The notes under the pieces are model-generated. The model saw only the letters and a list, made by a program, of their open reading frames with translations. It had not been told where the DNA came from and made no database searches. Both the position numbers and the translations under genes were made by a program. 64,000 nucleotides of DNA from Niveispirillum sp943371025 (GTDB lineage Bacteria; Pseudomonadota; Alphaproteobacteria; Azospirillales; Azospirillaceae): assembly GCA_943371025.1 (NCBI GenBank), contig CALRTC020000022.1, positions 1 through 64,000 on the forward strand. Reading direction: 5' to 3'. Below, piece after piece: positions 36,753-45,660 of this stretch (positions are counted from its first letter, which is position 1; each line of letters starts with the position of its first letter).

Positions 36753-37239
36753 GGCGGCCCCCCTTTCCAGCGGCGCGCAACAGGAACAAAAGCGCGATCA
36801 GCAGGCAGGACCCGATCCAGACCAGCCGCAGCCAGCGCAGCGGTAGCCCCAGGATTTCCGTGATCTCGTAACCCGGCCACAGGTCGGCCGCCACCCAGGC
36901 GGACCCGGCCGCCAGGAACAGGAAGAACAGGCAGCTTCCCATATCCGCGGCCCGGTCGAACCGCCGGTGCCAGATGGGGCCCAGCCGTTCGATCAGGATA
37001 TGCACGCGGGCATGCGCGCCCGACAGGGTGGCGCCGACCATGGCGGCGGATGCAGCCAGCACGACGCTGGCCTGCACCACCTCAATGGCACCCAGGACCG
37101 TGAAACCCACATGCCGGCCCAGCACAGCCACGGCGTCCGCCGCCATCGCGGTCAACAATCCGGCCGCCCCCAGGGTAAAGGAAATCCGGGGCAGCAGCCC
37201 GCCGCGGACGGGTGGCGATTTGTCAAAGCGTGGGGGCAA
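36742..37239 (-). CDS. dctQ: TRAP transporter small permease DctQ
   Basis: A 165-residue protein with four hydrophobic segments and the DctQ pattern (MVGATLSGAHARVHILIERL). The start chosen is TTG at 37239 because AAGGAG lies six bases upstream; an in-frame TTG at 37257 lacks such a site. First gene of the TRAP/CoA-transferase run. No promoter was identified in the 270 bp upstream, which hold a REP-like element. Confidence 0.85.
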   Translation of the reverse strand: MPPRFDKSPPVRGGLLPRISFTLGAAGLLTAMAADAVAVLGRHVGFTVLGAIEVVQASVVLAASAAMVGATLSGAHARVHILIERLGPIWHRRFDRAADMGSCLFFLFLAAGSAWVAADLWPGYEITEILGLPLRWLRLVWIGSCLLIALLFLLRAAGKGGRHEP

Positions 37240-37339
37240 AATGCGCTCCTTGGACAATCAAACCCAGAATTTGCCAACAATTCACGACCGCCTTCCTGGA
37301 GAACGCTCATAGGCGCCAGATCAAGAGCTTGCCCAACAG

Positions 37340-37429
37340 TGCCTCCCCCGCGAAAGCGGGGATCCAGGGGCCAAGGGCATCAACGCGTCGTTCCTGTGAC
37401 CCTGGACCCCCGCTTTCGCGGGGGAGGCA
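37340..37429. repeat. REP-like inverted repeat, copy 1
   Basis: Two arms of about 29 bases are complementary with one mismatch. Each arm also folds alone: CCCCGC-GAAA-GCGGGG. The same unit recurs at 50262 and 61589, and as a variant at 58206, always between genes. It lies between the DctQ gene and the TonB receptor gene, both on the minus strand, and may end or protect the receptor mRNA. Confidence 0.85.
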
Positions 37430-37514
37430 GGAAGATGCAAAAGTGTCTGGGTTGGCGCCTATAAGTGAAGTTCGGGAAAGCGGTTTCAGTCTTCTTTCAG
37501 GTGTGCAGCACCGA

Positions 37515-39908
37515 TCAGAAGGTGACCCGAATGCCGCCATAGGTCATGCGCGGCGGCTTGTAGGTGACCATCTGGTTGCCGTTGGCGGGGGAGGCGACGC
37601 CATTGGCGATGACGGCCTTGTTGGTGATGTTGCTCATCGCCACGAACAATTCCCAGGTGCCGGCGGCCGGTACATAGGTGACGCGGCCGTCGAACATGTC
37701 ATAAGCGCCCTGGGCCACGGCCTTGGTATTGTCGATATCGATGAAATAGCTGCTGGAATGGCGCCAGTCGCCATGCAGGCGCAGGGCCGCCCCCTCGGCT
37801 GACAACGGCACCTCATAGGTCAGGCCCAGATTGCCGGTGAATTTCGGCACGAAGGGCAGCTTGTTGTCCAGCGTCAGCAGCGCGGTACCCGCCGCCGCCT
37901 GCTGCGGCAGCAGCTTGGTGAACTTGAAGTCTGTATAGCCAAGGCCGGCATTGAGGGTCAGCCCCTCGGCCAGCAGGGCGGTTGCCTCGGCTTCCAGGCC
38001 CTTGATCTCGCCATCGCCACCGTTGGTTTCCAGGCGGATGAAGGCGCCCGTGCTGTCGGTGGTGTTGCGGGTGATCTGGATGTCCTTGTAATCGCTGTAA
38101 TAGGCGGCCAGGTTCAGGCGCAGGCGCCGATCCCAGAAATCGCCCTTCAGGCCGGCCTCATAGGCTGCCAGCCGTTCCGGGCCGAAGGTGTTGAACAGGT
38201 CGGCGCGGGTGGGGCGGCCATTCACGCCACCGGCCTTGAAACCCTTGGACCAGGACACATAGGCCATCAGGTCCTTGGAGAAGCGGTACTGGGCGCCCAG
38301 CTTGGGCGTGAACACGTTCCAGGTATCGCCGGCCGTGACATTGTTGAAGCTGACCAGATTGTTCTGCAAGGGCCGGACTTCGTAATAGCGGAAGTCCTTC
38401 TTCTCCTTGCTGACGCGGGCACCTGCCGTCAGGCTGAATTCGTCGGTGACCTTGTAATCGGCATTGGCGAAGGCGGCATAGCTGGACCCGTCCAGCCAGC
38501 GATTGCCCAGGCGGGTCTGGTCATAGCGCAGATTGGCGCTGTTATTGGCACCGCCCAGGCAACTGGCCGGACCCGTGCCGCTGGCCGGGCACACGGATGC
38601 CGCCACGCCCGGCGGGGCGATGGACCGGTTGGGGGCGGCGCGCAGCGCTTCCACCAGACCGACCAATTGCCGCGACGACTGCGTGTCCGTGGCCTTTTCT
38701 TCGAAATACCAGAGGCCGACCAGCCAGTTCAGCCGGTCGTCGAAGGCTTCTCCGCTGAACTGGAATTCCTGGCTGAACTGGTGCTGCTGCACATTGATGC
38801 CGGCAGAGGCCACGATGTCGGCGGGTGTGCCGTCGGCATCGGCCTTGCTGCTGACATCCAGGTCGCGATAGGCGGTGATCGACTTCACCTTCACGGCGCC
38901 GGGGTCCCAGTTGATGACGCTGGAAACGCCCCAGACATCGGAATTGGCGTAGCTGGTGGAGGTGGAATAGGTGGTCCAGGGGTCGGCGGCGACCCAGCGA
39001 TTGTCATAGGCCGTGCCCTGCGGAGCCAGCACGACGCGGTTATACAGCTCGATATTAGGGGCGCTGGCGGCGCTGTTGGTGATGCCCACCGCCTGATAAT
39101 CGGTGGCCGCCTGGCGTTCCCGGGTGACGTCGCCCGATAGGGTGACGCTGATGGTATCGGTCGGGGTCCAGGCCAGGGTGGCCCGGCCGCTGCGCACATT
39201 CACATCATTGCCATTGCGCTTCGTGCCGTCGGCCGAGGGCAGCAGGCGCTTGTAATAGCCATCCTGGTCGCGCGACAGGGCGCTGACCCGCAGCGCCAGC
39301 TTGTCTTCCACCAGCGGCACATTGACGGAGCCGCCGACATCCAGGCGCCCGTAATTGCCCACGCGCAGTTCCGCCACGCCGCCGAAATTATCCGACGGGG
39401 CCTTGGTGGTGATGTTCAGGGCACCGCCCGAGGTGTTCTTGCCGAACAGCGTGCCCTGGGGGCCGCGCAGCACTTCCACCCGTTCGATATCCAGCAGCTC
39501 CAGCACGGCACCGGGCGCCCGCGCCAGATAGACCCCGTCGATATAGATGCCGACGGCCGGGTCCTTGGTGATGATGAAGTCCGGCTGGCCCACGCCACGG
39601 ATGAACAACTGGGCAAAATTGCTGCCGCCGGAGCCGTTGCCCGACGTGGTCATCTGGAAGTTCGGGGTGGCCTCTGCCACGCCCTTCAAGTCGACAACAC
39701 CCTTTTCACGCAGATCTTCGGCCGTCAGGGCGGTGATGGCGATGGGCGTGTCCTGAAGATTGGTGGTGCGGCGCTGGGCCGTCACAATGATCTCTTCTAG
39801 TTGGATGGGGCCCGGGGCCTGCTGGCCGAAGGCCTGCGTCGGCAGGGCGCACAGGCCGATGGCCAGCGCCACGGGCGCGGCGCCGCGGGGCGTCCACTTC
39901 TGGAACAT
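37515..39908 (-). CDS. TonB-dependent outer-membrane receptor
   Basis: A 797-residue receptor. The start ATG at 39908 was chosen because AGGGAGGATA is just upstream and it gives a good signal peptide (residues 1-26, ending AFGQQ). TonB box region QLEEIIVTAQRR, plug motif VEVLRGPQGTLFGKNTSGG, barrel ending YGGIRVTF. It lies upstream of the TRAP/CoA-transferase operon on the same strand and is divergent from a MarR gene, so all may serve one substrate: outer-membrane entry here, inner-membrane entry by TRAP. Confidence 0.93.
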   Translation of the reverse strand: MFQKWTPRGAAPVALAIGLCALPTQAFGQQAPGPIQLEEIIVTAQRRTTNLQDTPIAITALTAEDLREKGVVDLKGVAEATPNFQMTTSGNGSGGSNFAQLFIRGVGQPDFIITKDPAVGIYIDGVYLARAPGAVLELLDIERVEVLRGPQGTLFGKNTSGGALNITTKAPSDNFGGVAELRVGNYGRLDVGGSVNVPLVEDKLALRVSALSRDQDGYYKRLLPSADGTKRNGNDVNVRSGRATLAWTPTDTISVTLSGDVTRERQAATDYQAVGITNSAASAPNIELYNRVVLAPQGTAYDNRWVAADPWTTYSTSTSYANSDVWGVSSVINWDPGAVKVKSITAYRDLDVSSKADADGTPADIVASAGINVQQHQFSQEFQFSGEAFDDRLNWLVGLWYFEEKATDTQSSRQLVGLVEALRAAPNRSIAPPGVAASVCPASGTGPASCLGGANNSANLRYDQTRLGNRWLDGSSYAAFANADYKVTDEFSLTAGARVSKEKKDFRYYEVRPLQNNLVSFNNVTAGDTWNVFTPKLGAQYRFSKDLMAYVSWSKGFKAGGVNGRPTRADLFNTFGPERLAAYEAGLKGDFWDRRLRLNLAAYYSDYKDIQITRNTTDSTGAFIRLETNGGDGEIKGLEAEATALLAEGLTLNAGLGYTDFKFTKLLPQQAAAGTALLTLDNKLPFVPKFTGNLGLTYEVPLSAEGAALRLHGDWRHSSSYFIDIDNTKAVAQGAYDMFDGRVTYVPAAGTWELFVAMSNITNKAVIANGVASPANGNQMVTYKPPRMTYGGIRVTF

Positions 39909-39976
39909 TCTATCCTCCCTGGATGATCCGGCGGGGTTTCTCCGCCCCTTTTGAAGGCCATTGCGCCTTTCGTTAT

Positions 39977-40008
39977 TGTTCATAACATAGACGGTTGATG
40001 TTCACAAC
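39977..40008. promoter_or_regulatory. candidate MarR operator, two repeats 22 bp apart
   Basis: TGTTCATAACA is a perfect TGTT-N3-AACA palindrome. A second copy, TGTTCACAACT, begins 22 bp later, that is two helical turns on the same DNA face. The pair lies between the divergent TonB receptor and MarR genes. It is a good place for autoregulation and receptor control; binding is inferred. Confidence 0.55.
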
Positions 40009-40065
40009 TATCTATTTTCCCGAATGCGCTTCCTGAGAACGGAAAAAGCGGACAGGCGAGGGCGC

Positions 40066-40587
40066 ATGGTTTATCAAGGTTTTCGACAAACTTCCTCCAT
40101 TCCGACAAAGACCATGGCGAACGACAAAACCGACAATTCGGAACCTGCGGAGATCGATCTGGGCCGCCTGGGCGATTTCATCGGCTTCCGGCTGCGCCGG
40201 ATCCAGAACCATCTGTCCCGTAATTTCTCCACCCGCAATGCCGAGTGGAACCTGCGTTCCGGCCTGTTCAGCTCGCTGGCCATCATCGCCGCCAATCCCG
40301 GGATTTCTCAGAATCTCCTGTCGCGGGAAGTGGGATTGGACAAATCGGCGACGGTGCAGATCGTTGATGATCTGGAAGGGCGCGGCTGGGCGGAACGCCG
40401 CCGGTCCGCCAATGACCGCCGCTTCTATGAATTGGAAGTGACGCCAGCCGGTCAGGAGGCGCTGGCCCAGCTTTTCGCCAATCTGGAGGAGACGGAGCGC
40501 GACGTCATGGCCCATCTGTCGGCAGAGGAGCGGACCACGCTGCTATCCTTGCTGGATCGGATCTATCAAAGCTGTTTCCGACTCTGA
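40066..40587 (+). CDS. MarR-family transcriptional regulator
   Basis: A winged-helix protein of 157-186 residues depending on start (ATG at 40024, 40066 or 40114; 40066 has GCGAGG upstream). The MarR core is clear: ISQNLLSREVGLDKSATVQIVDDLEGRGWAERRRSANDRR contains the recognition helix and the DRR wing, written here as positions about 75-115. The C-terminal helix forms the dimer. Many MarR proteins with such layout respond to aromatic acids or their CoA esters. It is divergent from the TonB receptor and convergent with the feruloyl-CoA hydratase/lyase-like gene, so hydroxycinnamoyl-CoA is a plausible signal. Confidence 0.87.
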   Translation: MVYQGFRQTSSIPTKTMANDKTDNSEPAEIDLGRLGDFIGFRLRRIQNHLSRNFSTRNAEWNLRSGLFSSLAIIAANPGISQNLLSREVGLDKSATVQIVDDLEGRGWAERRRSANDRRFYELEVTPAGQEALAQLFANLEETERDVMAHLSAEERTTLLSLLDRIYQSCFRL

Positions 40588-40627
40588 TCGGCCCGTCTTC
40601 GTACGATATATGGTTATTTAATATAAC

Positions 40628-40667
40628 AAAAAAGACGGCCCGTTGGCGAATGACGCCGACGGGCCGT
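40628..40667 (-). terminator. terminator of the feruloyl-CoA hydratase/lyase-like gene
   Basis: ACGGCCCGTTGGCG pairs with CGCCGACGGGCCGT (one G-U type position). Read on the minus strand the hairpin is followed by six T. It lies about 40 nt after the minus-strand gene's stop and may also limit read-through from the MarR gene. Confidence 0.85.
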
Positions 40668-40704
40668 GAGGCACTGGGAGGGGAAATCAGGGCAGGGAGG
40701 AGCG

Positions 40705-41517
40705 TCACTCCCGGCGATAGGCGCCGAGGCCGGGCTTGTAGCTTTTCTCGTCGATGAACTGGCGGATGCCTTCCTTGCGACCGTCATTGTCGAAGGAATT
40801 GGCGGCTTCCTGGGCGCGGACCAGGAAATCCTCGGCATTGTCGTAGGTCATGTCCTTGACGCGGCGGACGGCGTCCTTGGCAGCCTTCAGGGCGACCGGG
40901 TTCTTTGCCAGCAGCACCTTGGCCAGTTCGGTCACCCGCTCCTTGAGTTGGGCCAGCGGCACCGCCTCATTCACCAGGCGCCATTCGGCGGCCTTGCGCC
41001 CGTCGATCGCCTCGCCGGTCAGCGTGTGGTACATGGCATCGCGCATGGACATCAGGTCGACGGCCACCTTGGTGGCGCCGCCGCCGGGCAGGATGCCCCA
41101 GTTGATCTCCGACAGGCCGAACTTCGCCTCTTCCGCGGCAATGGCCAGATCGCAGGCATAAAGCGGACCATAGCCGCCGCCAAAGCACCAGCCATTGACC
41201 ATGGCGATGGTCGGCTTCTGGTACCAGCGCAGGCGCCGCCACCAGCCATAGGCCTCCCGCTGTGCCTGACGCGTGGCGCCCAGGCCGTGCTTTTCCGTTT
41301 CGCGGAAATATTCCTTCAGGTCCATGCCCGCCGACCAGGCCGTGCCTTCGCCCGTCAGCACCAGCACGCCCACATCATCGCGGAATTCCAGCGCGTCCAG
41401 CACTTCCATCATCCGACGGTTCAGCGCCGGGCTCATGCAATTGCGCTTCTCCGGGCGGTTGAAGCGCACCCAGGCGATCCCCTCGCTGACATCAAAGGCT
41501 ACTGTATCCGTCATCAT
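40705..41517 (-). CDS. ech: feruloyl/p-hydroxycinnamoyl-CoA hydratase-lyase
   Basis: A 270-residue crotonase-fold enzyme that hydrates feruloyl-CoA or coumaroyl-CoA and cleaves acetyl-CoA to give vanillin or 4-hydroxybenzaldehyde. Features matching this subgroup are GEGTAWSAGMDLKEYFRE (residues about 55-72), PTIAMVNGWCFGGGYGPL, FGLSEINWGILPGG with the catalytic Glu, and the tail DEKSYKPGLGAYRR. The start at 41517 (double ATG) gives the family N terminus. No feruloyl-CoA synthetase is next to it; CoA could come from a transferase or from elsewhere. It is transcribed alone. Confidence 0.88.
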   Translation of the reverse strand: MMTDTVAFDVSEGIAWVRFNRPEKRNCMSPALNRRMMEVLDALEFRDDVGVLVLTGEGTAWSAGMDLKEYFRETEKHGLGATRQAQREAYGWWRRLRWYQKPTIAMVNGWCFGGGYGPLYACDLAIAAEEAKFGLSEINWGILPGGGATKVAVDLMSMRDAMYHTLTGEAIDGRKAAEWRLVNEAVPLAQLKERVTELAKVLLAKNPVALKAAKDAVRRVKDMTYDNAEDFLVRAQEAANSFDNDGRKEGIRQFIDEKSYKPGLGAYRRE

Positions 41518-41842
41518 GCTTGTCCTGACGTAAGAGATCAGATGGGGAAATGCCCGGGCTTGCGTTTCCAGCGCGATCGAACGACAGCGGGAATTGGGCG
41601 CGGGATGTCCGGATGGTGAGCGTTTCGCCGTCCGGACCCTGGGGCCAGTCGCCAACTGCGGCCGATGGCGGCAAGATCGGGCGGAAATCTCCACCCCATT
41701 TAAAGCACCGGCATCAGCGCTTGTCCAATACAATTATTATGAGATGTAACGAAAATTGATGATGTATGGCGAATCTCCGCCGAAATGCTTGTTTTCAGGG
41801 CGGAATTGGGCAGGGGAATGCCTGGTTCCGGGGCAAATCCCA

Positions 41843-41863
41843 TCGTGGGCACGGTGCCCACGA
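41843..41863. promoter_or_regulatory. 21-bp perfect palindrome, candidate operator
   Basis: TCGTGGGCAC, a central G, then GTGCCCACGA: ten-base arms without mismatch. It has no T tract and no neighbouring stop codon, so a protein-binding site is more likely than a terminator. It is about 190 bp upstream of the TonB receptor start. Confidence 0.5.
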
Positions 41864-41977
41864 AGCCCTGGTCACGGCCGATTGCGGGGAAACCTGCCGT
41901 CCCGTCGCCCCCGTGGCGGATCGAAAAATCGTTGAGCTTGTCATCGGTTATATTGCATTACGATTAAATCTGGCGTA

Positions 41978-41996
41978 TCGTTGGAACATTCAACGA
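41978..41996. promoter_or_regulatory. inverted repeat near TonB receptor promoter
   Basis: TCGTTG-GAACATT-CAACGA has six-base arms around a seven-base spacer. It lies in an AT-richer stretch 55 bp upstream of the receptor start, where it would overlap a promoter. Which regulator binds is unknown. Confidence 0.4.
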
Positions 41997-42051
41997 ATAA
42001 CGAGCCCGTCCGGCGAAACGGCGCCGCGGGACGCTTCAAGGGAGATACCCC

Positions 42052-44175
42052 ATGAACAAGCTGGCATCGCGCCCGGCGGCGCGTCTGCTTACCCTGTTGC
42101 TGGCCGGCAGCACCATCACGCCTGCCGCCCTGGCCCAGGCCGACGCCAATCCCGTCCTGGAAGAGATCGTGGTGACGGCGGAGCGCCGGACGCAGAGCCT
42201 GCAGGACGTGCCGATCAGTGCCACTGTGTTGTCGGCCGAGGACATCATGCGCAAGGGCGTGTCGAACCTGGCCGATATCCAGCAGGTTTCGCCCTCCATC
42301 GCCATCAATCAGGTGAACCGTTCCACCTATGTGAATATCCGCGGCGTCGGCATCGCGCAGACCGCGCCCAGTTCCAGCCCCGGTGTCGCCTATTACATCG
42401 ACGGGCAGTTGATCCCGCATGAACAGTTCATCAGCCAGTCCTTCTACGATATCGGCTCCATGGAAGTGCTGCGCGGACCGCAGGGTACGCTGACGGGCCA
42501 GAATTCCACGGGCGGCGCCATCTATGTGCGCACGCCCGATCCGGAATTCGGCGTCACCAAGGGCTTCATCGACCAGACCGTGGCGTCTTATGACTGGTTC
42601 CGCACGACGGGTGCCCTGAATGTCGGCATGGGCGACAATGTCGCCGTGCGCGTCGCCGCCGTCCGTGACAAGCGCGACAGCTTCACCAGGAATATCGGCC
42701 CCAGTCACAGCCAGCCCGGCAATACCGATCTGGAAGGGGCCCGCATCAACATCGCCCTGCGCAATGATGCGGAAACGCTGCGCATCAATCTGCGCGGTGA
42801 GTATTTCAACAGCGACAGCGACAACAACGCCGTCAAGCGCCGCAACGATACCGTCAGCACCAACCCCTATATCATCCAGGAAGACGCCGTCTCCTACCTG
42901 AAGCAGGAAGGCTATCGTCTGTCGGGTGAGCTGAAATGGTCGTTGAATGACGGTATCGACCTGCGGGCCGTGACCTCCTGGCAGGATGGCAGCACGACGG
43001 ACCAGACCGATGGCGACCGCACCGCCACGGCCCTGCCGCGCCCGCCCGCCGCCAATGTCGGCCGCCTTGGCTATACCGACACGACCATCCGCACCCTGAT
43101 CAACGAAGTGAACCTGCTGTCCAGCGGCGACGGTCCGCTGACCTGGGTCGTCGGCGCCTTCCGCATGGACGAGGATATTCCCCTGTCCGTGCTGCGCGAC
43201 AATAACCACACGGTCGATTTCGTCTCCGCCACCTCCACCATCATCTCCAAGGTGGAGAACAAGTCGCAGTCCCTGTTCGGTCAGGTGAATTACTTCGCGA
43301 CGGAGCAGGTGGAACTGATCGTCGGTGCCCGCCATTCCTGGGACGATCAGACCTATAACCGTATCGTCAGCACGGGCGGCACCGGCCTTTCCTCCCTCAG
43401 TTCCCGCAAGATGACGGGCAAGGTCGGCGCCAATTACCATGTCACCGATGACACCATGCTCTATGCCAGCGTGGCGCGCGGGTACAAGGCTGGCGGCGGC
43501 AATCTGCCGGCCGCCAGCCCCAGCTTCGGGCCGGAAACCAATCTGGTGTATGAAACGGGCTGGAAGACCACGCTGCTGGACAAGCATCTGCGCCTGAACG
43601 GCTCCCTGTTCTATTCCGACTATAAGGATATGCAGCTGGCCAGCCTGGCCAACGGCCTGCCCTTGACGCAGAACGCCGCCGGCGGCCAGTCCATGGGTGG
43701 TGAACTGGAGATGGAAGGCCGGTTCGGCGGGTTCGGCTTCAATGCCGGCATCGGCTATCTGGATGCGGAGTTCGCCAAGGACACGACCCTGCAGAACACG
43801 GTCAGCAACAAGAACGAACTGGTGAAGAAGGGCAGCACCCTGCCATTTTCGCCTGAATGGACCCTCAATGCCGGCATCCAGTACGAGATCATGGCCGGCG
43901 ACGTGGCCATCACCCCGCGCCTGCAATGGAGCCATGTGGGCGAAAGCTATGGCACGCCGTTCCCCAGTGCGGTGACCACGCTGCCGTCGCGTGATGTGGT
44001 GGATGCCCGCCTGTCCATCGATCCCACGGATGCGGTTCGGCTGGAACTGTTCGTCACCAACCTGTTTGATGAAACCTATATCGCCAGCCAGCTTCAGAAC
44101 TCCTCGTCGGCCGATGGTGGCATCATCTATGGCGCCCGCCGGCAATATGGCGGCCGCCTGACCTATCGGTTCTGA
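42052..44175 (+). CDS. TonB-dependent outer-membrane receptor
   Basis: A 707-residue receptor with signal peptide (residues 1-29, ending ALAQA), TonB box region VLEEIVVTAERR, plug motif MEVLRGPQGTLTGQNSTGG and a C-terminal YGGRLTYRF. It is shorter than the other receptors of the window. AAGGGAG precedes the ATG. The di-haem cytochrome gene starts 15 bp after its stop and the OmpA-like gene follows directly, so the three form an operon. Ligand unknown. Confidence 0.93.
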   Translation: MNKLASRPAARLLTLLLAGSTITPAALAQADANPVLEEIVVTAERRTQSLQDVPISATVLSAEDIMRKGVSNLADIQQVSPSIAINQVNRSTYVNIRGVGIAQTAPSSSPGVAYYIDGQLIPHEQFISQSFYDIGSMEVLRGPQGTLTGQNSTGGAIYVRTPDPEFGVTKGFIDQTVASYDWFRTTGALNVGMGDNVAVRVAAVRDKRDSFTRNIGPSHSQPGNTDLEGARINIALRNDAETLRINLRGEYFNSDSDNNAVKRRNDTVSTNPYIIQEDAVSYLKQEGYRLSGELKWSLNDGIDLRAVTSWQDGSTTDQTDGDRTATALPRPPAANVGRLGYTDTTIRTLINEVNLLSSGDGPLTWVVGAFRMDEDIPLSVLRDNNHTVDFVSATSTIISKVENKSQSLFGQVNYFATEQVELIVGARHSWDDQTYNRIVSTGGTGLSSLSSRKMTGKVGANYHVTDDTMLYASVARGYKAGGGNLPAASPSFGPETNLVYETGWKTTLLDKHLRLNGSLFYSDYKDMQLASLANGLPLTQNAAGGQSMGGELEMEGRFGGFGFNAGIGYLDAEFAKDTTLQNTVSNKNELVKKGSTLPFSPEWTLNAGIQYEIMAGDVAITPRLQWSHVGESYGTPFPSAVTTLPSRDVVDARLSIDPTDAVRLELFVTNLFDETYIASQLQNSSSADGGIIYGARRQYGGRLTYRF

Positions 44176-44190
44176 GTTGGGGGGCAAGGG

Positions 44191-45660
44191 ATGAAACGGT
44201 CCTTGGTTTCGGCCCTGGCCCTGCTGGCGGCGCTGACGCTGCCGGCGGGGGCCAAATGGTGGTCGCCCGGCGACGGCACCCCGTTTCCCGCACAACTGGA
44301 TGATGCCGATGCGGACGGCGTCACCCGGCTGCTGCTGCAAGGGGGGCCGCTGGACACGAAGGGGCATCCCTTCTTCGAAGCCAAGGGCCCCTATGGCCGG
44401 GCCTGTGTCACCTGCCACCAGCCGGGCGACGGGATGAGCCTGTCGGCCGAAACCGCGCGCGTGCGCTGGCAGGAAACGGCGGGCACCGATCCGCTGTTCG
44501 CCAGCATCGACGGGGCCAATTGCCCCGATCTGCCGGCGGGGGAGTGGGCGTCCCATTCCCTGCTGCTGGATCATGGCCTGTTCCGCGTGGCCCGGCCCTG
44601 GCCGCCGGTGGATGCGGAGGGTCGGAAGATTGAGCCGGACTTCACCCTGGAAGTTGTGCGCGACCCCACGGGGTGCAATGGGTCCAAGGTCTGGGGGCTG
44701 GCCGCCAAGGACCCGCATGTCTCCGTCTTCCGCCGGCCGCGGCCCGTGGCCAATTTCAAATATATCCTGGCCATGGGTTTTGCGGTTGATCCCAAGGTCG
44801 GCAAGCCGCTGCCCATCGATCCGGAGACGGGTCAGATGGTCAGCGGCAATCTGATGGCCGACCGCCGCGCCCTGTCGCTGGAAGCGCAGATGCGCGACGC
44901 CGCCCAGTCCCACCAGGGTTTCGACGCCCTGACCCCGGACGACATCCGCCGCATCCGCGATTTTGAGGATCGTATCTTCGTTGCCCGGCAGAAGGACAGG
45001 GTGGGCGGGGACCTGGATGCCGACGGGGCCAAGGGCGGGCCGGAGACGCTGGCCCGGTCCGAACCCGGCCGGCTGGGCAGCCAGGGCACGGCCGTGTGGA
45101 GCGAGTTCGCCGCCTGGGAGAATATCCCCGCCGATGCCAGCCTGTCGCCCGAACAGCGCGCCTATCGGGAATCCGTGGCGCGCGGGGCCCGCATCTTCCG
45201 CGAAAAGACCTTTCTGATCACCGACAGCGCCGGCATCAATTCCCCCGTCGGCTTCGGCAACCCGGTCCGCAATGCCTGCGTCTTCTGCCATAATATGAGC
45301 CAGATGGGCATGGATGTGGCGCCGGGGCAGGTGGATCTGGGCACGACCACCATGCCGTTCGCCGACCCGCAGCCCTGGCTGCCGCTGTTCCGGCTGATCT
45401 GCAAGGGCCCACCGCATCCCCATTATGGCCGCGTCATCCATACCCATGATCCGGGCTATGCCCTGACCACGGGCCGCTGCGCCGATGTCGGCAAGATCAC
45501 CTTGCAGACCCTGCGCGGGCTGACGGGCAGGGCGCCTTATTTCGCCAGCGGTTCCGCACCCGACCTGCGGGCTGTCATCGACTATTACGACCGGCGCTAC
45601 AATATCGGCTATACCGAGCAGGAAAAGCGCGACCTGGTCAATCTGATGGGGGCGCTTTAA
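44191..45660 (+). CDS. exported di-haem c-type cytochrome, peroxidase-like
   Basis: A 489-residue protein with signal peptide (residues 1-21, ending LPAGA). It has two haem c sites, CVTCH at about 72-76 and CVFCH at about 363-367. The order and the C-terminal ITLQTLRGLTGRAPYFASGSAPDLRAVIDYY resemble bacterial di-haem cytochrome c peroxidases and related oxidases; the spacing between haems (about 290 residues) is longer than in classical BCCP. It should act in the periplasm, passing electrons to or from a small oxidant or an organic substrate. Coupling to a TonB receptor suggests the imported compound is its substrate. Confidence 0.85.
   Translation: MKRSLVSALALLAALTLPAGAKWWSPGDGTPFPAQLDDADADGVTRLLLQGGPLDTKGHPFFEAKGPYGRACVTCHQPGDGMSLSAETARVRWQETAGTDPLFASIDGANCPDLPAGEWASHSLLLDHGLFRVARPWPPVDAEGRKIEPDFTLEVVRDPTGCNGSKVWGLAAKDPHVSVFRRPRPVANFKYILAMGFAVDPKVGKPLPIDPETGQMVSGNLMADRRALSLEAQMRDAAQSHQGFDALTPDDIRRIRDFEDRIFVARQKDRVGGDLDADGAKGGPETLARSEPGRLGSQGTAVWSEFAAWENIPADASLSPEQRAYRESVARGARIFREKTFLITDSAGINSPVGFGNPVRNACVFCHNMSQMGMDVAPGQVDLGTTTMPFADPQPWLPLFRLICKGPPHPHYGRVIHTHDPGYALTTGRCADVGKITLQTLRGLTGRAPYFASGSAPDLRAVIDYYDRRYNIGYTEQEKRDLVNLMGAL

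Larger units (their letters stand above)
41518..42051. promoter_or_regulatory. 534-bp divergent intergenic region
   Basis: No convincing gene was found. The region holds the promoters of the hydratase/lyase gene (minus) and the TonB receptor operon (plus). It includes an AT-rich stretch near 41730-41765, a 21-bp palindrome at 41843 and an inverted repeat at 41978 that sits about 55 bp before the receptor start. Its length and palindromes suggest several regulators. Confidence 0.5.
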
